9,588 nt of DNA from the NCBI GenBank assembly GCA_902767065.1, contig CACXFW010000369.1:1-9588 (forward strand), written 5' to 3'. The notes beneath the pieces are model-generated. The model saw nothing but the letters and a program-made list of their open reading frames with translations. It was not told where the DNA came from and searched no databases. Position numbers and translations under genes: made by a program. Positions 1 through 6,184 of this stretch are shown piece by piece; position 1 is the stretch's first letter; the number at the start of each line of letters is the position of its first letter. The DNA is from an uncultured Lachnospiraceae bacterium. GTDB taxonomy: Bacteria; Bacillota; Clostridia; Lachnospirales; Lachnospiraceae.

Positions 1-1
1 T

Positions 2-424
2 ATAGAGGAGAGCCTTCTGAAAGGGCAGAGCGCCGGGAAGAGCCTTCTGAGGATTCAGCGCCCGGAGGATGGGTTTCTCACGCTCCCGACCGATACGCTG
101 GTCAGGCAGATCATCGAGGACAGGCTTCGCGGAGAAGACGTGGGAGCACTCTCTTACCGGTTCCACCGCATTCTTGCGGATCTGATCGCGCAGGCACTGA
201 TCGATCAGTCCCGGAAAACCGGAATCACAAGAGCGGTCCTGACCGGAGGCGTCTATCAGAATACGCTGCTTCTTAATCTGACGAGAAGATCTCTTGAGGC
301 AGGCGGCATGACAGTTTATACCCACCATCTGATTCCGCCGAACGACGGAGGAATCAGCCTGGGACAGGCTCTTGCCGCGCAGGAAATCATCACAAGAGGC
401 CTGCCTTCGGCAGCCCTGGTGTAA
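2..424 (+). CDS. hypF: Carbamoyltransferase HypF, C-terminal part (5' truncated by window edge)
   Basis: HypF converts carbamoyl phosphate to a carbamoyl adenylate and passes the carbamoyl group to the C-terminal Cys of HypE, the source of the cyanide ligands of the [NiFe] active site. Only about the last 140 codons are present; the first complete codon begins at base 2 and the frame is open to the TAA at 422-424. Recognisable pieces of the C-terminal Kae1/YrdC-associated carbamoyltransferase domain are FHRILADLIAQAL, the LTGGVYQN motif, and the closing PPNDGGISLGQA motif, which is highly typical of HypF ends. Near the start of the visible part a roughly 30-nt unit is nearly repeated (the 12-mer AGAGCCTTCTGA at 9-20 and 39-50), giving two SLL-containing decapeptides. 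HypC follows after 136 bp. The identification is firm; the upstream acylphosphatase, zinc-finger and YrdC domains cannot be seen. Confidence 0.93.
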   Translation: MEESLLKGQSAGKSLLRIQRPEDGFLTLPTDTLVRQIIEDRLRGEDVGALSYRFHRILADLIAQALIDQSRKTGITRAVLTGGVYQNTLLLNLTRRSLEAGGMTVYTHHLIPPNDGGISLGQALAAQEIITRGLPSAALV

Positions 425-560
425 CACTTTCCAATTGCTTAGACATTTTACGCTGAACGAAAAGCCGCTGACAAGGCGGACGAATGAGTCGATGCGGTGG
501 CATCGTCGATTGAGGACAATGAATATCGTTCGCGAGTATAAACAGATGGAGGATACGAAT
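425..560 (+). other. hypF-hypC intergenic region with small hairpin
   Basis: These 136 bp between hypF and hypC contain no convincing gene. The hypC reading frame happens to stay open upstream to about 372, overlapping hypF, but this extension resembles no HypC N-terminus and would bury the essential Cys2. A perfect hairpin CGATGC-GGTG-GCATCG lies at 490-505. It is not followed by a U-run, so it is not an intrinsic terminator. A TTGCTT at 435-440 has no acceptable -10 element at the right distance, so no promoter is called. The ribosome binding site for hypC, GGAGG at 548-552, lies 8 nt before the ATG at 561. Confidence 0.45.
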
Positions 561-773
561 ATGTGTGTAGGATTATCAGCAAGAGTCGTCAGAGTGAGTG
601 AGGGATCCGCGCTTGTGGACGCATCCGGCGCCCGCAGAGAAGTGTCTGCGCAGCTTGTCGCGGATCTGGAACCCGGGGACTATGTCATGGTTCATGCGGG
701 AGCCGCGATCGCCAAAATCACGGAGGACGATACGAAGCAGGCGGACGATCTGATGGAGGAGTTTCTGGCATGA
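561..773 (+). CDS. hypC: Hydrogenase maturation chaperone HypC/HybG family
   Basis: HypC is a small chaperone that, with HypD, carries the Fe(CN)2CO unit and delivers it to the [NiFe]-hydrogenase large-subunit precursor. The product is 70 aa, normal for the family, and begins MCVGLSARVV. Cys2, exposed after removal of Met1, is the conserved residue that binds iron and contacts HypD and the large subunit. The start at 561 is fixed by this Cys2 and by GGAGG at 548-552. The body is a compact OB-like beta fold with the family-typical VSEGSALVDASGARREVSA and LEPGDYVMVHAGAAIAKI stretches. The usual M-C-(L/V)-(A/G)-I-P start lacks its proline here (Leu-Ser instead), a mild deviation. Its stop overlaps the hypD start in an ATGA, so the two are translationally coupled, matching their physical HypC-HypD complex. 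Confidence 0.93.
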   Translation: MCVGLSARVVRVSEGSALVDASGARREVSAQLVADLEPGDYVMVHAGAAIAKITEDDTKQADDLMEEFLA

Positions 774-1837
774 CCGACTCTGGAAAGGAAAACAAAAAGA
801 GCGCAGTGGAAAAAGCGGTGGAGATTCTTTCCACCTATGACGGGCCTAAGATCCGGATCATGGAGGTGTGCGGAACCCATACGCATGAGATCTTCCGTCA
901 GGGAATCCGGAGCCTGCTTCCTGAAAACATCAGCCTGATCTCGGGACCGGGATGTCCCGTCTGCGTGACCCCGGTTTCCTTTATCGATGAGGCCGTGATG
1001 CTTGCGCTGGACAAAGGCTGCACCATCCTGACCTTCGGTGATCTCGTCCGTGTACCGGGTTCTGAGAAAAGCCTTCAGACGGCCCGGGGTGAAGGGGCTA
1101 TCGTTAAGGTAGTCTATTCCCCGGCGGACGCACAGGTGTACGCGCTGGAGCACCCTGATGAGGAAACGGTGTTTCTGTCCGTCGGTTTTGAGACGACAAC
1201 TCCCTCCTCCTGCATCGCCCTGGAACAGGCCATCGCCCACGGACTGAAGAACTTCAGCCTCCTGTGCGCGAACAAAACCATGCCTGCTGCCTACAGGGCC
1301 ATGATGGATACGACGGATGTCTATCTCTACCCCGGACATGTGTGCGCGATTCAGGGCCTTTCTGAGTGCAGGCAGATGCTGGAGCTTGGAATGAGCGGAG
1401 TCGTTGCCGGCTTTACGGCGCCGGAGCTTCTGACCGCCCTGGCGGTCGCCGTACGAAAGACTGAGGAGGGCAGGCCATTTCTCGTAAACTGTTATCCGAG
1501 AGTTGTCACAGAAGAGGGAAGCCCGGAAGCCAGAGCCCTTGTTCACAGATATATGCAGCCCTGCGATTCCAGGTGGCGCGGAATCGGCGTGCTTAAGAAC
1601 TCCGGCCTTACGCTTCGTCCGGAATACGCGGATTATGACGCCAGGAAGAAATACAATCTGCCCGGGATCGAAGGGAAAGAAGCGAAGCTCTGCCGCTGCG
1701 GGCAGGTCCTGCAGGGGGCCATCACGCCGAAGGACTGTCCTTTGTTTGGAAAGGTCTGCACGCCGGAGCATCCGGTGGGCGCCTGCATGGTTTCCTCTGA
1801 GGGGGCATGCTCCGCATTTTACCTTTACCGGAAATGA
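770..1837 (+). CDS. hypD: Hydrogenase maturation factor HypD (Fe-S scaffold for Fe(CN)2CO)
   Basis: HypD is the [4Fe-4S] protein on which, together with HypC, iron receives its two cyanides and CO before insertion into [NiFe] hydrogenase. The 355-aa length is close to the family norm. Diagnostic motifs are present: MEVCGTHTHEIF with Cys34, GPGCPVC with Cys62 and Cys65 (the conserved active-site cysteines), VGFETTTP, and YPGHVCAIQG. The C-terminal cluster-binding region carries Cys308, 310, 323, 330, 339 and 347, within GQVLQGAITPKDCPLFG, CTPEHPVGACM and SSEGACSAFYLY. The ATG at 770 overlaps the hypC stop by 4 bp and is served by GGAGGAG at 755-761 inside hypC. No key residue appears to be lost. 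The next maturation gene, hypE, follows after a 270-bp structured gap. Confidence 0.97.
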   Translation: MTDSGKENKKSAVEKAVEILSTYDGPKIRIMEVCGTHTHEIFRQGIRSLLPENISLISGPGCPVCVTPVSFIDEAVMLALDKGCTILTFGDLVRVPGSEKSLQTARGEGAIVKVVYSPADAQVYALEHPDEETVFLSVGFETTTPSSCIALEQAIAHGLKNFSLLCANKTMPAAYRAMMDTTDVYLYPGHVCAIQGLSECRQMLELGMSGVVAGFTAPELLTALAVAVRKTEEGRPFLVNCYPRVVTEEGSPEARALVHRYMQPCDSRWRGIGVLKNSGLTLRPEYADYDARKKYNLPGIEGKEAKLCRCGQVLQGAITPKDCPLFGKVCTPEHPVGACMVSSEGACSAFYLYRK

Positions 1838-1845
1838 ATAACAGC

Positions 1846-1991
1846 CATCACTATGATTGTAAAGGTCACACCCCGGCCAGTCTCCTGCTTAAGACACAGG
1901 GATCCTTCGTTTCGACCCACAAAAGTCTCCACTCAGGATCCCTGTGTCCGCCTTGGGACTGGCCAGAGTGTGGCGCTGTGGTCATCACTAT
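1846..1991. repeat. Large imperfect inverted repeat bracketed by 9-bp direct repeats, between hypD and hypE
   Basis: The hypD-hypE gap (1838-2107) contains a two-part stem. The inner arms are a perfect 13-bp pair, GACACAGGGATCC at 1893-1905 and GGATCCCTGTGTC at 1936-1948, around a 30-nt loop. The outer arms, 1865-1882 and 1957-1974, pair at about 16 of 18 positions, including a perfect GGCCAGTC/GACTGGCC core at 1875-1882 and 1957-1964. The two stems are separated by a short asymmetric internal loop. CATCACTAT occurs directly repeated at 1846-1854 and 1983-1991, outside the arms. No T-tract follows, so this is not an intrinsic terminator. It could be a small non-autonomous insertion (MITE-like, with target duplication) or an mRNA structure that sets hypE expression. 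Further on, GGTCAT/ATGACC (1980-1985 and 1995-2000) forms a small hairpin. I recognise no riboswitch in the remaining leader, 2001-2107. Confidence 0.7.
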
Positions 1992-2107
1992 AACATGACC
2001 TGCCTGTACGGATGCGGCGGAAAGCTGTGATTTTGCGCGATTTATCGCAATGCAGCCACAATCCCGCAATCAGCCGTACGGGCGGGAAAAGACAGGGGGA
2101 AACAGGC

Positions 2108-3121
2108 ATGGACCTTAGAGGAAAGACGGTGACTATCGCGCATGGCGCGGGAGGGAAACAGACGGCAGAGCTGATCGCCCAGGTGTTCAAGGCACATTTT
2201 TCCAATCCGTATTTTACGGCGGATGACGCGGCAGTGCTTCCTGCGCCGGAGGGCAGAATTGCCATGACGACCGATGGGTTTATCGTGTCGCCGCGCTTTT
2301 TCCGCGGAGGAAATATCGGGAAGCTTTCCATCTGCGGTACGGTGAATGATCTTTCCTGCATGGGAGCGGAACCTTTGTATCTGACCTGCGCATTTGTCAT
2401 CGAAGAAGGGTTCCCTTTCGAACAGCTCGAGAAGATCGTCAGTTCCATGGAAATGACCGCGAAGGAGGCCGGCGTCAGGATCGTTGCCGGAGATACGAAG
2501 GTCGCCGGAAAGGGACAGGTGGACGGTGTTTTCATCACGACTACGGGGGTCGGAAGAATCATGGACAATGTCCAGACCTCCGGCAGCTTCGCCCGCCCGG
2601 GAGACAGTGTTCTGGTGACAGGAGATATCGGACGGCACGGCTGCTGCATCCTTCTGGAGCGGGACGAGTACGGGATCGAGGCTGAAGTGAGCAGTGACTG
2701 TGCCCCTCTGTGGAACAGCGTGAAAGCGGTTCTGGGAAAGGTGCCTGAAGTCCATGTGATCCGGGATGCCACCAGAGGCGGCGTGGGAACGGTGCTCTAT
2801 GAGATCGCCCAGGAGAGCGATACCGGCGTCCTGCTGGAGAGGGAGTTCATTCCGGTTGATCCGGCCGTTCGCGGGGTGACAGATATGCTGGGACTGGATC
2901 CCATGTATCTTGCCTGCGAAGGAACCCTTGTCATGGTGGTTGCGCAGGAAAAAACACAGGAGGTACTCCGGATCCTTCAGACGCAGAAGTACACACACAA
3001 TTGTGCTGTGATCGGACACATCACCGAATCGGAAAAGGGACGTGTCGTGATGCGCACCGCGATCGGAACGCAGACGTATCTTCCGCAGCCTGGCAATGAG
3101 CTGCTGCCGCGGATCTGCTGA
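2108..3121 (+). CDS. hypE: Hydrogenase maturation protein HypE (thiocarboxamide dehydratase)
   Basis: HypE takes the carbamoyl group from HypF on its C-terminal cysteine and dehydrates it with ATP to a thiocyanate, the cyanide donor for HypCD. The product is 337 aa and ends in the hallmark ELLPRIC, leaving Cys337 as the last residue. It has the PurM/SelD-type ATP-binding fold: HGAGGKQTAELI (12-23), DDAAVL (39-44), TTDGFIVSP (54-62), GTVNDLSCMGAEP (77-89), AGDTKVAGKG (127-136) and RDATRGGVGTVLYEIA (219-234). I chose the ATG at 2108 because AGGGGGA at 2094-2100 sits 7 nt upstream and MDLRGKTVTIAHGAGGK matches a family N-terminus. An in-frame ATG at 2012 would add 32 unrelated residues. The TM1266-type gene follows 15 bp later, suggesting one transcript into the [FeFe] block. 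Confidence 0.97.
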   Translation: MDLRGKTVTIAHGAGGKQTAELIAQVFKAHFSNPYFTADDAAVLPAPEGRIAMTTDGFIVSPRFFRGGNIGKLSICGTVNDLSCMGAEPLYLTCAFVIEEGFPFEQLEKIVSSMEMTAKEAGVRIVAGDTKVAGKGQVDGVFITTTGVGRIMDNVQTSGSFARPGDSVLVTGDIGRHGCCILLERDEYGIEAEVSSDCAPLWNSVKAVLGKVPEVHVIRDATRGGVGTVLYEIAQESDTGVLLEREFIPVDPAVRGVTDMLGLDPMYLACEGTLVMVVAQEKTQEVLRILQTQKYTHNCAVIGHITESEKGRVVMRTAIGTQTYLPQPGNELLPRIC

Positions 3122-3136
3122 AAGGAGGAGGGGGAA

Positions 3137-3394
3137 ATGATAAGGAGAGTAGCGCTTGTGTCCATCATCGTTTCAGATACTTCTCAGACCGCGAAGCTGA
3201 ATGAGTATCTTCACGAGGCATCGGATTATATTATCGGCAGGATGGGAATTCCCTACAGGCAAAGGAAGATCAGTATTATCAGCGTGGCTCTCGATGCGCC
3301 GCAGGATCTGATTTCCGCATTGTCCGGAAAGATCGGAAAGCTGGAGGGAGTCTCCAGCAGGACTACATACTCGGATGTGATTACGGAAGAATAG
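3137..3394 (+). CDS. TM1266-family putative iron-only hydrogenase system regulator
   Basis: This 85-aa protein matches the small family typified by Thermotoga maritima TM1266, which is found beside hydE, hydF and hydG and is predicted, not proven, to regulate the iron-only hydrogenase system. It is a single ferredoxin-like alpha/beta domain of ACT/NikR-C type. Recognisable segments are RRVALVSIIVSDTSQTAKLNEYL (written here as residues 3-25), DYIIGRMGIPYRQRKISIIS, LDAPQDLISALSGKIGKLEGV and a short acidic tail. There is no DNA-binding helix-turn-helix and no evident cysteine or metal site, so any regulatory action would need a partner or ligand sensing. Its ribosome binding site AAAGGAGG (3121-3128) begins on the last base of the hypE stop codon. 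It links the [NiFe] maturation genes to the nitrogenase-like and HydF/HydE genes. The family call is good; the function is unproven. Confidence 0.85.
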   Translation: MIRRVALVSIIVSDTSQTAKLNEYLHEASDYIIGRMGIPYRQRKISIISVALDAPQDLISALSGKIGKLEGVSSRTTYSDVITEE

Positions 3395-3495
3395 CAGCGC
3401 ATTGAAGAGCCCGATGTGTGATAAGCAACAGTCGCTGAACCTGAGACTTGGCGATGCAGATGATCTCGCCGCCTGGCGGCAAAACGGAGTGAAAA
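3395..3495 (+). promoter_or_regulatory. Structured leader before the nitrogenase-like genes
   Basis: This 101-bp gap is the only sizeable break inside the 3137-8562 gene group. Short self-complementary segments are visible: GGCGA pairing with TCGCC, and GCCGC-CTG-GCGGC close to the ribosome binding site. GGAG at 3486-3489 lies 6 nt before the ATG at 3496. The GCCGC/GCGGC hairpin could affect ribosome access to it. The stretch GAACCTGA recalls part of a thi-box, but the rest of that consensus is missing, so no riboswitch class is assigned. No sigma70 promoter is evident. Confidence in a regulatory role is low. Confidence 0.3.
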
Positions 3496-4857
3496 ATGCT
3501 GAAAAGGATTACAGATTCTGAAGACAGGCTTTTCTGGCGGATCAGGATCAAAGACGCCGCGTTCCCGGCGCCGTTTCCACGCTCTCTGGAATACAACGCT
3601 CCGGCGCATGGTACCTGGAATATCGTGCATATCGGGATGGCGGTTCCCCAGTCTCACAGCATCTATGTGTGTGCGGATAACTGCCTCAGGGGCGTTGTCA
3701 TGACCGCGGCGGAAATGGGGTGTCTTGACCGGTTCTCCAGCGTTACGATCACGGAGCGGGATCTTCAGACCGACAATCTGGAAACCATCACCATCGAGGG
3801 AGTATCGGACGTCATTGCTCAGCTTCCCCAGAAGCCGCCTGTCGTCTTCCTGTTTCTGGTGTGCCTTCATATTTTTGCCGGGTGCGATGAGGATTACGTT
3901 TTCCGTACGCTCACCAGACGGTGGCCGGGGATCCGGTTTGTAAAAGCCTACATGGACTGTGTCCGCCAGAAGGAAGGCCCGACGCCGGATATGAAGCTTC
4001 GCATGGCGGAATACGGAATCATTGATCCGCTCCCTTTAAACAGGAAAAGAGTCAATATTCTCGGAAGCGATGTCCGGTTTTTGCCGGACGGGGAGCTGGT
4101 CGGCCTGCTGACAAAGCACGGGTTTTGTGTGAAGCAGCTGCCGGACCTGGACACGTATCAGTCATTCCTCGCGCTTGGGGATGCAGCGGTAAACATTTGT
4201 CCCTATCCGAATGGAGATGCAGCCATCCGGGCGCTGAGTGAACGGATGGGCGCCCGCTATCTGTACCTCTCCGCCGCTGTGTCATATGAACAGATCCGCT
4301 CTCAGATTCATGCCCTTGCAAAAACCTGCGGATTCGAACCTCCTTCGGAGAAATGGTTTGCGGAAAAAGAGCGCCGGTGCGAAGAAGCGCTTGCGCAGCT
4401 TGGAAATACCCTGGGCAGCTTTTGTGTTGCAATTGACTATACGGCCCATTCACGGCCGCTTGGAATCGCGAGGCTTCTGCTGCTTCATGGAATCCGCGTC
4501 CGCTGTGTTTTCCTGGACCAGATCCTGGAGGAAGAAAAAGAGGCTTATGAATGGCTCAGGGTCCATTTCCCTGACCTTGAACTGATCTCCACGATTCTTC
4601 CGGCGATGGCAGGATACGGGCGCGGAGAGAGCGTCACCGCGGATACGGACAGGATCGTCGCTTTCGGGCAGAAGGCAGCCTGGTACTGCCAGAGTCCTCA
4701 TTTCGTCAACCTGATCGAAGGCGGCGGCCTTTGGGGGTATCAGGGGATTCTTCAGCTGTGCTCTCTCCTGGAGGAGGCATCGGCCAGAGAGCTTGATTAC
4801 CGGCAGCAGATTCCCAGGAAGGGGATCGGCTGGCCGAGCCTTTGCGCGATACCCTGA
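3496..4857 (+). CDS. Nitrogenase component 1-like protein, first subunit (NifD/K/E/N superfamily)
   Basis: The 453-aa protein is recognised as an Oxidored_nitro (nitrogenase component 1 type) protein of unassigned substrate. The N-terminal part has IVHIGMAVPQSHSIYVCADN then CLRGV, with Cys59 and Cys63, where NifD/NifK carry their first P-cluster cysteines. VFLFLVCLHIFAGCDEDYVF supplies Cys123 and Cys130 at the position of the C-P-x-x-L-I-G-D-D motif of nitrogenases. VNILGSDVRFLPDGEL (186-201) starts the second Rossmann-like domain. GTWN and a GGGLWGYQGI stretch (409-418) mirror the GPYHGYDGF-type segment near the NifD C-terminus; His402 lies close to, but about two residues off, the FeMoco-His position. 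Fourteen cysteines are spread through the chain. The start has GGAG 6 nt upstream. It is 40 bp from its probable partner gene. It is shorter than catalytic NifD, and the exact role is unknown. Confidence 0.82.
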   Translation: MLKRITDSEDRLFWRIRIKDAAFPAPFPRSLEYNAPAHGTWNIVHIGMAVPQSHSIYVCADNCLRGVVMTAAEMGCLDRFSSVTITERDLQTDNLETITIEGVSDVIAQLPQKPPVVFLFLVCLHIFAGCDEDYVFRTLTRRWPGIRFVKAYMDCVRQKEGPTPDMKLRMAEYGIIDPLPLNRKRVNILGSDVRFLPDGELVGLLTKHGFCVKQLPDLDTYQSFLALGDAAVNICPYPNGDAAIRALSERMGARYLYLSAAVSYEQIRSQIHALAKTCGFEPPSEKWFAEKERRCEEALAQLGNTLGSFCVAIDYTAHSRPLGIARLLLLHGIRVRCVFLDQILEEEKEAYEWLRVHFPDLELISTILPAMAGYGRGESVTADTDRIVAFGQKAAWYCQSPHFVNLIEGGGLWGYQGILQLCSLLEEASARELDYRQQIPRKGIGWPSLCAIP

Positions 4858-4897
4858 TAGATGGTTCTGTCTTGCATAGTCCGGAAAGGGATTGAGG

Positions 4898-6157
4898 ATG
4901 ACAAGGGAAACATGGAAAACGCAGACCTGGTGGAGTATTCCCGTATACACAGGGGATGTATCTGGCGTATGCTCCGCGTTGTATGAGCTTGGCGGGATGG
5001 TCGTGATGCATGATCCTTCCGGCTGTAATTCCACCTACAACACGCATGATGAGATCAGGTGGTCGCACTCTGAGAGCCTGATTTTCCTGTCAGGTCTGAC
5101 ACAGATGGATGCGATCACGGGAAATGACAGGCGGCTGATCGATGACATTGTATCTGCCGCGAATCAGTTTCATCCGCAGTTTATCGCCATCGCCGGCTCA
5201 CCGGTTCCATGGCTGATCGGAACGGATTTTGCCGCGGTCTGCGCCAGGGTGACGCTGGAAACCGGAATCCCTGCCTTCCATGTCGAAACAAACGCGATGC
5301 ATGATTATACCAGGGGGGCGGGGCAGGCATTCCTGAAGCTGGCTAAGATGCTGTTTGAAATCTGCACCATGGCTTCGGGAGGGAAGTCCGGGAGGAATGC
5401 TGAGAAGCCCTTCGGAGGGATTCCCGGGAATCTTTCCGGGAAGGTCCGTGTGAATGTCCTTGGAATGACGCCGCTTGACTTTACGAACCCGGGTGAGACC
5501 GGCAATCTCAAAAAAGCGCTCGGGGACAGGGGTTTTGAGGTGGTCAGCGTCTGGGCAATGGGAGATCCGGAGAATCCGCTGCCCGGCATCAGGAAGTCCC
5601 TGCAATCGGATGTGAACCTGGTTGTCTCTTCCTGCGGAATCGATACGGCCAGATGGATGGAGGAAACCTTCGGGATTCCCTATGTCGTCGGGATTCCCTG
5701 CGGGGCCTTTGCGGATGTCCTCTTCGCTTCCCTGTCTGAGAGCGCGCGGGACGGGAAGAGCAGAATTCCGTACCTGGATGATCCAGGACCTGCTCCGGGC
5801 CAAAGGGACAAAAGTATCTCCGGCAAGGAGGCTGCCATGGCACAAAGCGCCTTCGCCGGAAGATGCGTTGCCGGGGAGACTGTCATGGCGGGAAGCCTTG
5901 CTGCAAACCTGCGGTACCAGGACGGGAAAGCCTGCGACATGGTGCCTCTTACTGAAACCGTAAGAGGACTGATTCCGGCAGGTGCCATCTGTCCGAAGGG
6001 GGAGAGGCAGATCCGGCAGGTTCTTGGTGCTTATGAAGAGGTGATTGGGGATCCGATGCTCAGGCAGGCTGTAAGGTGCGGCTGCAGGTTTGAGGAGCTG
6101 CCGCATTTTGCCCTGTCCGGAAGAGTGTTTCTTGACAGGATCCGTCCTCTGATCTGA
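4898..6157 (+). CDS. Nitrogenase component 1-like protein, second subunit
   Basis: This 419-aa second Oxidored_nitro protein presumably pairs with its neighbour as an alpha2beta2-type complex. The N-terminus gives YTGDVSGVCSALYELGG (Cys25) and MHDPSGCNSTYNTHDE (Cys43), a clear counterpart of the H-G-P-x-G-C region. SGLTQMDAITGNDRRLID corresponds to the nitrogenase T-D-x-x-E-x-D region. AIAGSPVPWLIGTDF aligns with C-P-x-x-L-I-G-D-D, but the cysteine is replaced by Ser101. VNVLGMTPLDF (185-195) opens a second domain, and VNLVVSSCGIDTARWMEE followed by TFGIP (239-261) matches the NifD stretch leading to M-E-E-K-Y-G-I-P, with Cys246 three residues off the cofactor-Cys position. A Gly-rich linker lies at 158-182. 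I chose the ATG at 4898 over the in-frame TTG at 4892 because AAAGGG at 4885-4890 is properly spaced only for the ATG. HydF begins 27 bp after the stop. Confidence 0.83.
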   Translation: MTRETWKTQTWWSIPVYTGDVSGVCSALYELGGMVVMHDPSGCNSTYNTHDEIRWSHSESLIFLSGLTQMDAITGNDRRLIDDIVSAANQFHPQFIAIAGSPVPWLIGTDFAAVCARVTLETGIPAFHVETNAMHDYTRGAGQAFLKLAKMLFEICTMASGGKSGRNAEKPFGGIPGNLSGKVRVNVLGMTPLDFTNPGETGNLKKALGDRGFEVVSVWAMGDPENPLPGIRKSLQSDVNLVVSSCGIDTARWMEETFGIPYVVGIPCGAFADVLFASLSESARDGKSRIPYLDDPGPAPGQRDKSISGKEAAMAQSAFAGRCVAGETVMAGSLAANLRYQDGKACDMVPLTETVRGLIPAGAICPKGERQIRQVLGAYEEVIGDPMLRQAVRCGCRFEELPHFALSGRVFLDRIRPLI

Positions 6158-6184
6158 AGATCCCAAACGAAAGGGTGGAATGCT

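Noticed and set aside
692..1771. Long open frame on the minus strand (359 codons) opposite hypD
   Set aside because: It is fully antisense to a well-supported hypD, has low-complexity Arg/His-rich translation and no recognisable domain or ribosome binding site; it reflects codon bias of the + strand gene.
1893..1948. Intrinsic terminator after hypD
   Set aside because: The stem is strong but the loop is 30 nt and no T-run follows the right arm, so read-through into hypE is expected.
2042..3019. Minus-strand open frame (325 codons) opposite hypE
   Set aside because: Antisense shadow of hypE; no family resemblance, no start signal.
3430..3480. Possible TPP (thi-box) riboswitch because of GAACCTGA
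   Set aside because: The remaining conserved elements of the thi-box are missing and the neighbouring genes have no thiamine link.
5419..5432. 14-bp perfect palindrome GATTCCCGGGAATC inside the second nitrogenase-like gene
   Set aside because: It lies in a Gly-rich linker-coding stretch with repetitive codons; no sign that it is more than coincidence.
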